Shown: positions 11,146 to 23,344, numbered from the stretch's first letter. The stretch: DNA of 64,000 bases from Piezodorus guildinii (GCA_023052935.1 CM041294.1:86408116-86472115), one strand, 5' to 3'. Notes: generated by a model not told the origin, from the letters alone. A program made the numbers and translations.

Positions 11146-12180
11146 ATATGAAAAAAAAATTAAATTCTTTATATTACATTATATTTTTGGAAATTTGGAA
11201 TTAAGATGAAAAACAGTCCATATTTTAGCTCAAAAATCTTAATTAAAAAAAAAAAAATCATAATATATGTAATGCCAAAAAAAATAAGATTTCATAGTAT
11301 CTGAAGAAAAATAATGAATTTATATGAAAATAAATTTATGATAAGGTTTTCTAATTAACATTGTGGTAGTTAATGAGGAATATTGCTTACTGATAATTTA
11401 TATTAATAGAAAAATATTTAAAAAATATCCACTTTATTTTTCGGTTGAAGCATTAAAATTTGAAACGTACAATATAAATAAACAGCCTATCAGATTCTTG
11501 AGTATTTTAAGTAATAATCGAGTTAGACCACATTATTTCTTTTTTTAATCAAAATAATTGAATGAAATATTTGAAACAAAAGTAATTTTAAAGTTAAAAC
11601 CGTTTGTTTGTCTTTTAGGCGTCTGATATGTAAATGACGAAAGATTTCTAGACATTTCAATCTTGCATAAGGTTTCATGTGTAGCTAGCGCCCTACATAA
11701 CGGCCATGATACACACTAATAACCATCTGTGATATCCTGTTGTGTGATGTCTGATCGAAGGATGTGTAGTTTCCAGTTTTATGATTCGATTTATTATAAC
11801 TGATATTATAGATATTATTTTAAGATATTTAGGATATAATATAAGGCATTGTAATTCCTTAATTCTCAATCGATCGACATATTCACTAATAAGAGCTTTT
11901 AGTTTTATACGTAGGCATTATGTCATAAAATCATTAGGGGTTCAAGCAATAAACTCAATTGATATCAGGTGTTTATGGCTACCATTAACAGATTTCTCAT
12001 TCAGGATTAGGTTTAGTGGCAATGAAGAAAGAACTGATGAACAGGTTGTATTTTTTATTTGACTTAATGTGTTGAGAAGAGAAACGATTGATTTTAATTC
12101 AGTTCAAGCACTGATACAAACGTTTTAGGAAAGAACTCCATAGATAGCGATGAATTTCGCTTGAAAAAGAAAAAAAAAAC
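11146..12180. other. Unassigned sequence with a mixed-composition patch
   Basis: Mostly AT-rich. 11620-11790 has higher complexity ('gtagctagcgccctacataa', 'ctgatcgaaggatgtg') and may be a small conserved element. The open frame 11781-12062 matches no family I know. Confidence 0.3.
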
Positions 12181-12405
12181 TTGTACCTCAACAATCCATA
12201 AAGGGTCTTGGGCTCAGTTCAAATAAAGATTCGCACTGTTTCTAGGCCAACGGCTAATCAATGAGATGATTAGACCGAGATCACACTCAGCAGCCAGGTA
12301 TTTTTCCCAATTTTGTACCCACTTTATAGAGGTTGGGTCTGCTCCAGGAGGGTCTCCATACCCTACGTTCATTCCCAGGCTAATCAAAAAATAATCTCAC
12401 AGAAG
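12181..12405 (-). mobile_element. SINE-B, minus strand, 5'-truncated
   Basis: The complement of the SINE-B body ('gggtcttgggctcagttcaa', 'gattcgcactgtttctaggc', 'gtacccactttatagaggtt', 'ggagggtctccata') matches the complete copy at 60343-60650. The tRNA-like head is missing. Confidence 0.8.
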
Positions 12406-12825
12406 TAAATTAATTCGGCATGTTTAAATCGAGATCCAAGCTCTCAGACTCGATTTAACAGACCTGATTTACCTTCGAAGACTACTAACATAGTACCTAA
12501 GATTTTTTTTTTTTTTTTTTTAACAAATTTTGCAAAAACTTATGGTCATTTGGTTCTGAACATGGATCAAACAGTAAGTAAAAAATATAAAACTTCTGAA
12601 AAATTTGCAAAGAGTTTACACTATTTATCTCATTAAAAAAGTAAATTCAAATTTAAATTGTTTTTGTAATAATGGCACTATTTGATTACTAACATTATTC
12701 CCTTGAATAGAAATAGGAATATCTTTTCATTATTAAAAGTCAAATAAACTATATTTATGAAGCTTTCACAGTATTCAATAAGATTTGGGATTTAAAGTTA
12801 GTAATCGTGAATATGAAGTAATTGA

Positions 12826-13047
12826 TTGGGGCAATAGGAGTCCTAAATTCTGCCTATCACTTATAATTAGGATAGGGATTTTCAACGAGTACCTGACATA
12901 GCACAGGCTTGAGACTTTCATTTTACGTGTCCCCCACTGAAGATAATCTACTCCCTTTAAAAAATACTATGTTCATATGCCAAGTTTTAATCCGCGACCT
13001 TAGGCATGGTAGGTTGTAATGCTAGCTATTACACCACAAGTGACCCC
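12826..13047 (-). mobile_element. SINE-A, minus strand
   Basis: The complement of the body ('aggagtcctaaattctgcct', 'aacgagtacctgacatagca') is followed by the decayed B-box and the head complement 'tagctattacaccacaagtg'. The 3' tail beyond the 'aggactcc' motif is missing. Confidence 0.8.
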
Positions 13048-13205
13048 TAATTTATTTTTATATAGTTTACCTAATTTAAAATTTGTTTAATAAATGCTAT
13101 TTTATATTTAGAAGGCAGGAGATGCCAAAGAGTTAGTATTATTATCTATAGAAATAAACCCAATATTAAAAAAAAACAGGATCTTTAGGAACATTTTAGA
13201 AAATA

Positions 13206-13639
13206 CACTGTCGGTCAAAAGTTTCAAAGCAAAAGGTTTATCAATATCGTAAATATCAAGAAATAATTTGATTAACTCTAATTATTACTAATACTTCTAA
13301 CGTGACAAAAATAAATAATAATAAACAATGAGATTTCTGTGTCTGGAGCTTTATTTAAAGTCTAGTTATCCCCTAAGGGGAATTGAGTAGATAAATTTTA
13401 TTCTTAGTTTGATCTATTGAATTCACGGAAGCCAAAGATGTAAGAAGTTCAGTGCACAGGAAATTATTGTTATTTACATTTAATAACGATTAAAGAAAAA
13501 GAATTTCCAGTTGAATTGTTTAGTGCAACCCACATAATACACAAAGAAAAAAATTCGGAGTGCCAAAGTGCCGGAAAAAAAGTGAAACAGATTAATTGGT
13601 TTAAGCCATAGGGGGTTCTAAAACTTTTGATCGGCACTG
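13206..13639. mobile_element. Tc1/mariner-type MITE with TA target duplication
   Basis: Starts 'cactgtcggtcaaaagtttc' and ends with the inverted form ('aaaacttttgatcggca' then 'ctg'). It is flanked on both sides by the dinucleotide TA (13204-13205 and 13640-13641), the hallmark of Tc1/mariner insertion. The 434-bp interior has no transposase. A related copy lies at 37869-38362, and another appears to be split by family R at 29210-29250 and 30029-30420. Confidence 0.85.
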
Positions 13640-13689
13640 TACATTGTAAAGTACTGTACATCCCAAAATGACGCTGCCTGACATATATT

Positions 13690-14217
13690 TTAAATATGAA
13701 ATATATTTTTATATAATTTTTTTCCTTTGGTTCAATCTTTACAGTATTTGTTTAGTTTTTTATATCGTTATTTTTTTTTCTAGAAGATTTCATTTCTTAT
13801 ATTTGTATTTTTTATTTTTATTTATGTTTTAATGGTATTATCTTTCATTAATTCTTGATTTAATATAGATCCTTTATTATTTCAGGGTTAATGTTATTTT
13901 AAGAATACTAAGTATTAGTACAATGTTACTAATTATTTTTGTTTTATTTAATTTTTTGTTTGTTTCTTTTTTAATTTGGATTCTGTTATCAACTCATATA
14001 TTTCTCATTTTTTTCTAGCATAAATTAGCTTCTGAAGATTGTTTTTATTTTATTTATTTTGTGTTGTATACAAATTAATCAATTATTGTAAATAGTAGTT
14101 TATCATGTTTATCTTGTCTGTTGGCCAGACATATTGTATATTTAAACTGTACAAAGCTGTTATTCTAAAGGGACCCAGTCCCAGAATAAAAATTATTTTC
14201 TATCTATCTATCTATCT
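13690..14217 (+). mobile_element. Probable LINE 3' UTR and 3' end (CR1/L2-like tail)
   Basis: T-rich sequence ends in 'gggacccagtcccagaataa', then 'aaattattttc' and four or five TCTA units (about 14200-14217). The same kind of end ('tcccagaataaaatta...' or its complement) closes the LINE fragments near 29150 and 21880, and occurs reversed near 32940 and 33290. This is therefore the shared 3' terminus of a LINE family. No coding part is recognisable in this copy. Confidence 0.6.
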
Positions 14218-14329
14218 AAATATAGCCATTATATTGAGGATAAACTAGATAATAAAATAAAACATCATAATCATTTATTTAATTTGCGGACTCTTATTCA
14301 ATTCTCCTCGTGAGATAGTAACAACATCT

Positions 14330-14720
14330 TTTGAAGAGATGTCGTCACGTTTGGCAGGTTTCCTAACAGGAACATCTTTTCAAAAAGGAGTTAACATTCA
14401 ATGCGCCGCCGGGATCTGAATAGATTGAATACGAATAAGGAGAAGAGAAGAGAGAGGTGAAAAGGTGTCACCACAAACGGGAGAAATGAGCATATTGTAC
14501 GCCTGGATGACGGAACGGAGCGCACCGGACGTGGTCCCCGGTAATGTATTCACAAAGGGACGGTTATTAGAGCGCTCCGCTACCCGCCCATTGTCCGTGA
14601 AGGAATATCAAATAGCCATCAGGTGTCGTTAGGGGGCGCCTCTTAAGATTAGCAGGATATCTTCAAGCTACGGGATACCTTGAGGTACAGGATATCTTGG
14701 AGGTACGGGATTAAGTAATA
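14330..14720. other. GC-richer unique island with short tandem repeats
   Basis: About 390 bp of mixed composition with CpGs ('tcaatgcgccgccgggatct', 'gagcgcaccggacgtggtcc'). It ends in three imperfect 17-18 bp units of the form 'ggatatcttnnaggtac' (about 14655-14706). No coding frame or repeat match. Candidate cis-regulatory DNA. Confidence 0.35.
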
Positions 14721-15026
14721 AGGATAAGTAAGGAACTTAGGACGAGGTATTGGTAAGAAAATTATTAAAATCATATAACCAAATAATTATCGTCAGATCA
14801 TGCTCATATATTTTATATATTCTCACTTTATACTTAAGTTTTATATAGAAAAGAAAACGAGTTTTGCTTTACAAGCTTATTTTGTGATGTTTTATTTATA
14901 TCGAAATTAAACCTGAAAAATAACCAAATTATTATTATTTACGTTTAAGCATCTAAGTGTTTTAACGAAAAATCGTTATTTGAAGCCTGCAAAAACAAAA
15001 AACAAATATATTTGTGCAATACAATT

Positions 15027-15281
15027 AGGGGTCATCTGTAGCATAGTGGCTAGCTAACTTTCTTCTATACCGAAGGATATTCTAATGGGAGAACAAAATC
15101 CTTAGTTCTGCCGTCCTTCCAAGGCGACGTAAGCAGGTAGTCCCGAGCCTGTGCGACGTGAGGTGCTCGCTTAAGATCCCTATCCTAATTAAACCTGGGT
15201 AGACATAATTTAGGACTCCCGCTGTAGCATCGTCCGACAAGGTACAGCAGCATTAAGTGATGTTAAATATATAAACAAACC
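15027..15281 (+). mobile_element. SINE-A with deleted B-box region
   Basis: The head 'gggtcatctgtagcatagtg' is followed almost directly by the body ('gccgtccttccaaggcgacg', 'aggtgctcgcttaagatcc', 'aggactcccgctgtagcatc'). The B-box and nearby bases are missing. It ends with an 'aaatatataaacaaac' tail. Confidence 0.8.
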
Positions 15282-15284
15282 ATT

Positions 15285-15690
15285 GTATCAAAGACCCTTG
15301 GGGTGGATAGTACATATTGGTGGTGGATTTTAGTGTTTGGGCCGATGATTTCATACATAGTCAATATTGGAAAATGTTTATAATATCCTGCAGCAGTATC
15401 TGAGACAGTGAGCATCTCTAAGTCCTTATAGAATAATTTTTTTGTCGCAGAGAAAGGTGCATCCACGATTTTTCGTTAAACTTTGGAATGAAGAGACTGA
15501 ATTCTCTTGATGTTGAAGGTTTTGGCAGAGCCCTATAGCTCTATCCCGTATGCTCAAAACAGTTTGATAATTACGTTGTAGAAAGTGAGTTTGGCGTCCC
15601 AGGATAACCTGGATAATATTTCAAACTGTTTGTTCAGCTATCCAATGTAGGTCTCATGTTCAATTATAAATCACTCATTTTTCTCACGGA
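15285..15690 (-). pseudogene. Jockey-like LINE ORF2 C-terminal fragment (degenerate)
   Basis: On the minus strand the frame reads the post-reverse-transcriptase region typical of Jockey-clade LINEs: 'LSWDAKLTFYNVIIKLF', then 'AYGIEL' and 'GSAKTFNIKRIQSLHSKV', then a Lys/Tyr-rich stretch 'KLFYKDLEMLTVSD'. At least three or four in-frame stops interrupt it, one replacing the Trp of the usual YGIELWGSAK motif. The downstream frame 15263-15466 is the last uninterrupted piece. Its sequence differs from the Jockey copies at 36.2 and 46.4 kb, so it is a second lineage. Non-functional. Confidence 0.75.
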
Positions 15691-15699
15691 AGTCTAAGC

Positions 15700-16759
15700 A
15701 GGCATCTATAGGTGTTTGTCTACATTACCTTTACTAATCATTTTGAACAGGCTCAAGAAGTCGGTCACTTCACTGAAGAGTTTTTTTAAATTACATAAAA
15801 TATACTAAATGTGTCAACACGATTTTGAAATTATGTTGTTTCACGATAAAGAATTTTATGTGAAACTCGATTTTTTTTTTTTTTTTTCAGCTCCAGACAA
15901 CCATTCTACGTTCCATTCAAAGGACAGCCTAAGCAATGAATTTTATAGGGAGTAAAAGGACATCTGCTGAAAGAGGGACAAGTTCTGACAGTTGATACCT
16001 CTAACAATAAGTTTTGCTTGGCAATGCATCTGTTTAAAGCGACTGAGCTACTCTTCAGTATCCGAAAAGTTATCACACAGAAAAACATATATAGGAAATT
16101 ATTAAAAAATGTTCCTGTAACAAGTAATATGTGAAAAAATCGAGTTAACAAATAAAATATAATTGTATGTTCTATAATACTGGGAAAAAGGAATAGAACC
16201 CCTGTTTGGCTTAACCTGAACTCACTTTAACGAAAGTATTTCCCGACAGATAGAAAGCAGACAGAGGCCATATGCAAAGGAGAGTATCTACAATAGGAAG
16301 TTCCATCACCAATCAAACTTTACCGTTACTGCAGCCATTTTATCAACTAAAAAAAATGGTGCAGACGCGGAATGGAAGAGGCCGATCCAATCAGTAATGA
16401 CCATCGAGCCATTTTAACGCGTCCAATGTCACCGGCTGTCAATGTCGAAGCCTTTCTTCTTCCATCGGTATGGCACCGTGTGTCCGATCCTTCACTTCCG
16501 ATCGAGAAGCATTAAAAAAAAGTGTTCTGCAGGACATGGAGACTCCACTATTCGACGTACATCCTTTGATCCTATCCATATTTACTGCAACAGGAGTACC
16601 TCACACAAATGGAAGTGAAGGAAAAACAAGTATCTTTATTTATTTTTTCATAAGTTTGAAAACGTAGAACTTTACATTAAAATATTTAATATGGGAGCAA
16701 TGTGTATGCCGTGGAATAATTTTATGGTGGAGGGATGAGAATGGTGTCATGTTATGAAG
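15700..16759. other. Unassigned sequence
   Basis: An 18-base T run at about 15871-15888 could be the poly(A) tail of an unrecognised minus-strand retroposon covering the mixed-composition stretch to its right (15890-16100). 16220-16620 is of moderate complexity ('ttttaacgcgtccaatgtc'). No gene is recognised. Confidence 0.3.
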
Positions 16760-17567
16760 AATCATTGTATTGGTTCACTTACCTCTAAAGTTAAAATAAT
16801 TATGAGAAGAATTAAAAAAAAGTGAGAATCAAAAGAAAGTTAGACAATTGCATAGTGCTTCGATATAAACATGTGTTTCAGATTAAATAGTCTGCAACAA
16901 TTAATAAGGTTTACCAGTTTTTCATCACACTCCATTAAATAATACAACTCTGTATATGAAATAATTTCTAAAATATTTAGCTTTCCAACGCTATACTATA
17001 TATCTATATTACTATAGTTATGTTCGTGAAAAAAAAAAAAATTACCTAACAAAATCGCTTGCACTTTTCTTATTCAATAGGTTACCAAATTCGTTAAACT
17101 TGTATATTTAACCATTTTATATCAATGCTAACAAGATGGTTAATCTTTTGGAAAATTAAAGTTACTATAGAGGAAGAAAATATCGGCATTTTAGCTTTGT
17201 CAGACTATTTCAATCAGAATGAAACCAATATGTTATTAAACCTTTATGAGTAATAACTCATTAAATTTTACACCGATATAGTCAGTTCCCGTTAAATCGC
17301 TTGAGCATTTTTCAAGAAAATCGTAAAAATGTGCAATATGCATGGTATTAAGTAGTAATTCTGATATTGTAACATCTCATGTATAAAAACGCTTCTAATT
17401 TATGAAATTTCATTTTTATACAACTAATCGTTTTCGAACTACAACTCATTTGATTTGGACCATGGAACCCTAAAAAGTATATTTCCGGTGAAAACTTGAG
17501 TTTTTCTTAATCGTTTTTATGATCGCAATACTTTCCCTTACTATATATTTCATATATAGTTAAGATA
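16760..17567 (+). mobile_element. Family R, plus copy, near full length
   Basis: It runs from 'ggttcacttacctctaaag' to 'ctatatatttcatatatagt' with all internal blocks in order ('tttttcatcacactccatta', 'agctttccaacgctatacta', 'gtcagactatttcaatcaga', 'ggaccatggaaccctaaaa'). The termini are decayed relative to the consensus. Confidence 0.8.
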
Positions 17568-17596
17568 CAATAAAAATTAATTGTTTTAAGAGTCTA

Positions 17597-17880
17597 CCGT
17601 TCCGGGTTCGAACACAGCTATGGAAGAATTATTTTTTTATGGTTGTTGCATAGTTCACACCACAAATATATATATATATATATATAAATTATATATTATT
17701 TTATATATATATAATTTTGTCAGCCTGGGGTATGAGAACCTTCCTGGTATCAACAACTATCCTCTTGCGGGTGCCCGAACTTTGGGGAAGAGAACCTATC
17801 AGCTGATTGTGATTTAGGCCTAATCACATCCTTGCACGGACTTGTAAAAATCTCTAGAAATACTTAATCCCGGAAAGAGT
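17597..17880 (+). mobile_element. Possible diverged SINE-B with (TA)n insertion
   Basis: A B-box-like 'ccgggttcgaacac' (about 17602) lies upstream of the SINE-B-like phrases 'gattgtgatttaggcctaat' and 'cctaatcacatccttgcacg' (about 17806-17838). The middle differs and holds TA repeats at about 17669-17715. Family assignment is tentative. Confidence 0.45.
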
Positions 17881-18205
17881 GTGGAGTCATAGAGAAACAG
17901 ATTTTTTTTTTCAAACATTTAAACACTTCATAGATACTACTTGTTCAATACTTATTGCAACCTTGGTTAAGATCTCTGATTAGCCGAAATTGGAGCTAAA
18001 ACCTTGGTTTCGAATTTATAGCTCAAAGGCAAACCTAAAAACGCTTTTTAGTTTTAAAGGAAAAGGAGCAGATACACTTAAGGAACAGCTAGTGGCAACC
18101 TTGGCGTGATAGGTTATTGAATTAACTTAATCACAGGTGAGAGAACTTCTGATCCCAAAGGAAACTAGATTTTACTTCTAAAAAATAATATAAATGGAGC
18201 ATAGG

Positions 18206-18207
<2 letters not shown>

Positions 18208-18278
<71 letters not shown>
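18208..18278. repeat. Compound (TA)n(TG)n microsatellite
   Basis: About 29 bp of TA followed by about 42 bp of TG. A related TA/TG tract precedes the second copy of the downstream duplication at 18840-18886. Confidence 0.95.
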
Positions 18279-18279
<1 letters not shown>

Positions 18280-18760
18280 TATATTCATTAAAATAAAGAT
18301 ATGTTGGGAGTGCGGTTAAAGAAATATTAAACTTTAAATTGGATTTGCAACAAACACTGAAATTTAAGCGTTTTGCATCACACTCTGTATCCATGTTGTT
18401 TTAAATAATATTTTTTTCCTCAATCTTACATGGCATATTAAATATGTGACTATTTGGACTTCGTTGAACGTTTTGTTTCCTCTTTAATTGCATAAGTATT
18501 TCTTTTAATATGTTCAAGCTTACAGTTATTGCAAAAACATTTCTAATATGGCTTCGCGTGTAAAGTTTTATGAAAGTCCAGCTATTTAACACATCAAATA
18601 ATATTTACGTTCAATTTGTTGATTTATACGAACTAAGTCATTATTTTACTTTATCATCTTTATGTGCAACATACAATTATGGACTATATTCCTTAAAAAA
18701 CAAAAATCCTGAAAATTAGCCAAGAACAAGCAGGATAGGATCTATTTTAAAGCATGGATT
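18279..18760. repeat. Direct duplication, copy 1
   Basis: A unit of about 483 bp beginning 'gatatattcattaaaataaa' and ending 'aaagcatggatt'. It is repeated at 18888-19378 with only scattered single-base and short indel differences. Both copies are preceded by TA/TG tracts and followed by TA tracts. The interior includes 'gcttcgcgtgtaaagtttta', which I do not recognise. Apparent minus-strand frames (18401-18592, 19015-19209) are the same chance frame in both copies. Confidence 0.9.
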
Positions 18761-18887
18761 TATATATATATATATATATATAATATTTATATATTATTTA
18801 TATTATATTTATATATTATAAATATTTATATAATAACATTATATATATATATGTGTGTGTGTGTGTTAGTGTGTGTGTGTGTGTGTT

Positions 18888-19378
18888 GATATATTCCATT
18901 AAAATAAAGATATGTTGGGAGTGCGGTCATTTAAGAAATATTAAACTTTAAATTGGATTTGCAACAAACACTGAAATTTAAGCGTTTTGCATCACATCTG
19001 TATCCATGTTTGTTTTAAATAATATTTTTTTCCTCAATCTTACATGGCATATTAAATATGTGACTAATTTGGGACTTCGTTGAACGTTTTGTTTCCTCTT
19101 TTAATTGCATAAGTATTTCTTTTAATATGTTCAAGCTTACAGTTATTGCAAAAACATTTCTAATATGGCTTCGCGTGTAAAGTTTTATGAATGTCCAGCT
19201 ATTTGACACATCAAATAATATTCACGTTCAATTTGTTGATTTATACGAACTAAGTCATTATTTTACTTTATCATTTTTATGTGCAACATACAATTATGGA
19301 CTATATTCCTTAAAAAACAAAAATCCTGAAAATTAGCCAAGAACAAGCAGGATAGTGATCTATTTTAAAGCATGGATT
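18888..19378. repeat. Direct duplication, copy 2
   Basis: Second copy of the unit at 18279-18760, about 610 bp downstream, in the same orientation and bounded by TA/TG tracts. High similarity implies a recent event, possibly mediated by the flanking microsatellites, or an assembly artefact from two haplotypes. Confidence 0.9.
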
Positions 19379-19379
19379 G

Positions 19380-19962
19380 TGTATATAAATATATATATAT
19401 ATATACATATTTTATACAAGTACCCAGGTTTCCTGGCTGGTTTGTTTTTTATTATTTGAGTAATATTATTACAACCAAGATTTTAACAGTAAACTCGGCA
19501 AACAAGGTTTCGAATAAGTTAAAACAAGCTATATTAGCTAAATAGTGTTTCAATACAATGATGAGCGTTGCTAAAGTTTTCATATAATCTAACAAATACT
19601 ATAAACAGATTATTAGAATTATGAAATTACTTAGGCATATAAAATAATTTTGATGTCTAACTTAATTTTCCAAATAATAAATCATAAGTACTGCCTCAAA
19701 CCGAGGCACAATTATAAATGTGTTTGTGCAGGGTATTTTTGTTATTTATTTTTGATAAATTTAGTACATCAAATTACTTATTGTAAAGGACACTATTTAA
19801 ATGATAATTTAGATAATGTAAACTACCATCTCAGATCAGAAAAAATGTATATGAAAAAAAAGAGAATTCAGCTACCAAACACAATGCAATGTCGAAAACT
19901 GAAACTGGCGTGTAATACCACTGAAACAAAAAAGTCTATGAGTTCCCTTTTCAAAAATGATC
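19380..19962. other. Unassigned AT-rich sequence
   Basis: Contains a 105-codon plus-strand open frame (19650-19967). Its composition mirrors the local AT-rich DNA, it has no recognisable domain, and it runs into a SINE-A. Regarded as a chance frame. Confidence 0.35.
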
Positions 19963-20145
19963 ACTAACGAGTACCTGACATCTCAGAGGCTCAAGATCAT
20001 CATATTACGTCCCATGGTATAACTAAGAAATTTTTACTCGTTTTAAAAAAAATTAAAAAAAACCCTGGGGTTATCTTAAAAGTTTGGACGCGGGACCTTG
20101 GGCAAATAAAGCTGTTATGCTAGCCACTACTCCACAGATGACCCC
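19963..20145 (-). mobile_element. SINE-A, minus strand, partial
   Basis: The body complement 'aacgagtacctgacatctca' is followed by a decayed middle and the head complement ('cgcgggaccttgggcaaata', 'tgctagccactactccacag'). Confidence 0.75.
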
Positions 20146-20329
20146 AAAAATCATTGGTGTCAATTTTTCAGCCCATAAAATTGCACGACAATAGAAATAA
20201 TTAATAATAATTCGCAGTGAGTATTTCAAAAGGTTAAACTGGGTTATATACACAAAAGGATTTGAAAAGTAATTTTATATTATAAAGAACGGTTTCTTTC
20301 GCCTGCTCAGCATAAAGACTAATTGATCC

Positions 20330-20720
20330 ATTCAGGTTATCTCTAATTGACGCCAGAGTCCAAGAAGAACCGCGCCTTAAAAGGACGCGACACAGAAAAG
20401 AAGAAGAAAAAAAAAAAAAAAAACGTCCCTGAAAACATTTAAGGCGGCTCACGCAATCGAAGCCGAAGAGTCGGATCTGATGATTAAGAAGAAGGAAACG
20501 GAGAGGAGTAACCTGGAATGGTAATGAATGATCCTGGAAGACAAGAGGTTCCTCTAGGAACTGAGCGATAATTGGCCGAGGCTCAACCTTCTGGAGCACG
20601 GCAGGGGAAGTGGTTAATGAAAAAGATTGCATTAGCTCTGGATAATTGCTGGAGAGGTTCTCTTTGTCTGTCCTGGCTTCGTGTCTAGTTAGTGATGTTG
20701 TGCACTCAGTGGTAAGTCAG
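20330..20720. other. GC-richer unique island
   Basis: Mixed composition with CpGs ('aaggcggctcacgcaatcga', 'gataattggccgaggctcaa') and a purine-rich stretch including an A18 run at about 20406-20423. No recognised repeat or domain. The long minus-strand frame 20234-20632 is low-complexity and has no identifiable product. Confidence 0.3.
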
Positions 20721-20819
20721 GTTGTGGGGCAACTGGGATGTGTTAGGTGTATAGTGCAACGAGAACGTAACCAATATAATTTGCTATGGTGGGACTATTA
20801 AATAAGCTAATATAGTAGG

Positions 20820-21238
20820 AAAAATCTGGTGCGCGCAACACACGACGTTCACTTAATAAAATTGAATTAAGAAAAAAAAAATTGAGATGAAAAAAGAACA
20901 AAGAATTAACAACATAAAGTTTCGATAGAAACATTTATTTATTAAATAATCTATTATATTTTTATCTACAACAATCAGTTAGTTTTATCGGCTTTTCATT
21001 TCTCTCATTAACTTTTACATTATATTATACATTTATATTATTATCCTTATGTTCAAAAACACGAAAATTGCATTAAAAAAAATATATATGTTTGCTCTTT
21101 TCTCTTTTAGTTGTTAATCAAATCATGATAAGCCGTTATTTTTCAATGCTAAATTAAAAGTATTTGAGAGAAAGAAGATTTAAAATATCGGAGTTTAAGT
21201 CCTCTCAGATTATTTCAATCAGAATCAAACCAACATCG
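20820..21238 (+). mobile_element. Family R, plus copy, 3'-truncated
   Basis: It opens with a near-consensus terminus 'tctggtgcgcgcaacacacg' and proceeds to 'gattatttcaatcagaatca'. There it joins directly to LINE coding sequence at about 21239. Confidence 0.8.
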
Positions 21239-21883
21239 AATACTTCAATACTTCCTAGGAACCTATCTTTACCAATCCTTCAGAACCAAAAAAACCCTCT
21301 ATATCTATACTATGTTTACCCCAGTCTCTCCTACCCCATGCTATCAACACAAGAGCCCAGCCCCTGAACCTGTTCATTCCTCCTACAGAACTGCTTCCTT
21401 CAAGAGATCTTTCGTTATTCGAGCTACATCATTTTGGAATTCCATACCCATGCCCATTCGTATATCACAATCCATAACTTTCTTCAAGCACAAACTATTT
21501 GTCCATCTCCTTGAATATCAGTCTACCGCGCCTTTTTTGTTTTGACTATTTCCACTCTTTATTTTATTTTATTTTTAATTATTCAATGTTTTATTTCTTG
21601 TATTAATTATAAGGTTGCAATATTACCTTGTAATATATAAATATATATTATAATATATATATATATAATATATAATATATATAATATATATATGCGTGAT
21701 TGTAAGTGTATGAATCTTTATTTTTTTGTGTTCATAATATAATAGCAGTATAATTTGTAATTTTTTAAATGATGTATATTTTAATGATCTTACTAGCCAG
21801 AAAATGAATATTTAATGTACATTTATATTATTCTTAGGCGACTAACTATCATAGAATAAAAATTAATTTTCATTCAATTTCAA
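21239..21883 (+). pseudogene. CR1/L2-like LINE, ORF2 C-terminus plus 3' UTR
   Basis: The frame ending at 21545 shows the C-terminal signature of CR1/L2-type LINE proteins: 'SFKRSFVIRATSFWNSIP' followed by 'FFKHKLFVHLLE'. This is the (S)F..R...LWN.LP..IR......FK..L..HL pattern. The 3' UTR contains TA-rich microsatellites (about 21640-21690) and ends in 'agaataaaaattaattttc', a family-shared terminus. It is a 5'-truncated, dead copy. A close relative is at 28640-29153 and a more distant one at 33560-34144 on the other strand. Confidence 0.8.
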
Positions 21884-21989
21884 ATAGATAAACCAATTTT
21901 AAAACAATCTCTTCAATCGTACCACTATATTTATATTATTTAAAGATAATTTTAATGATAAAGCAAAATATATAATGATTCCGGAATAT

Positions 21990-22160
21990 AAGTTAAAGAG
22001 GCAGGGGAGATTGTGAGAGTGGTCACTGAGAGATGAGAGGAATCGTAGTCCTCATCGGAATAGCCCCGTGTAACTCGGCGGAACAAATCCAACATTCATC
22101 TCGCCTCTTCTCTCCCACTTAGTGCCCTCAATAACTATCGATAGGTATCGATTCATTCCA
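21990..22160. other. GC-richer unique island
   Basis: About 170 bp of complex sequence ('agagaggcaggg'-like start, 'cggaatagccccgtgtaact', 'actatcgataggtatcgatt'). The palindromic 'atcgataggtatcgat' near 22138-22153 could bind homeodomain/CUT- or DREF-like factors. Candidate regulatory DNA, unproven. Confidence 0.3.
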
Positions 22161-23344
22161 TACTAACAATCGATTTTTAAAGAGGCTTATAACTGTGCGA
22201 GCATTGAAAGCTCCTGAGAAAAGTTCAACTTCTTTTCTTTTATACAATATACAGCAATACTAATAGACAATCAAACTAGGTGTATCAAGCATTTAATTGT
22301 ATACGAGTATGTCTATCAGTAAGTATGATATTGGAATATAAAAGTTATAATTGACACTTTCATTTCCAAAAGGTACTATATCCGCTTTAGACAATTTTAT
22401 GGGAAAGGAAAAAATCTGTTATTTATTTATTGTTGAACCAATTTACTTGATTCTTTTTTTATTTATTTCTAAAGTTGATTCTATAATGTGTTATGAACAC
22501 ATTTTTTCCAAATTATTGCACTTTTCTAATACACTTTTAACAATATAATATGTATATAGTACTTCTTGGAATGAAACGTGGATACAGTACTTTTTGAAAG
22601 AATATAACCCGTGATAAGTTGGTAACAGTCACAATAACCTTCCTCATACAACATTACTGATAACTATCGTCTTTATTATATTAATTACTAAGTCATATAT
22701 GTTTCCTCATTCTGCCCCTAAGAAACATTTTTTCTTGTTGGTTAATTCATACAAAAAGCGAATATTCAAAGGACGATTTTTTTTTATATGGCACTTTAAT
22801 AAGAAAGTATGTAATTATGATTTTTTTTTAAAAACTTGTATTTACTATTTCTATTAATTTAGTAAATGTATTTATATTATTAACTATGTGTAAACAATAA
22901 TTAACTACTGAGATATTACATTTAAGCTTTTATTTTACATATTTACATATAAATATATAACACATATTTACATATATAAAAAACAAAAAAAATGTATCAA
23001 GTTAGATCAGGCACGATTCTCCTTCTCATCTTTAGCAAGGTGAGGGAATTCTAATTCCAACCATTTGCTAGATAAAATACCATTATTCTATTACAATGTG
23101 AGTTTCAGAAAATTTTTATATCAAATTTATGTGGCTGCAAGAAGAAATACTATAAGAAAACTTAACTTACAACGCACCTACAAGCACTAAAACAACGCAA
23201 CTAAGTTGTTTAAAACGGCCTAAAAACTGATAATTAGGTTAATACCAATAATCTAAATAATAGCGATGATTCAGAACGTGCTAAACCAATAAAAATGCAC
23301 AAAATGAAGATAAAAATACATTAAGGTAATAAATTAAGGGGTTA
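22161..23344. other. Unassigned AT-rich sequence
   Basis: No repeat family or gene is recognised. The open frame at 22351-22548 has the composition of AT-rich intergenic DNA. Confidence 0.35.

Noticed and set aside
20234..20632. 132-codon minus-strand frame
   Set aside because: Low-complexity Phe/Ser-rich stretch produced by the A18 run and purine-rich DNA; no domain or splice evidence.
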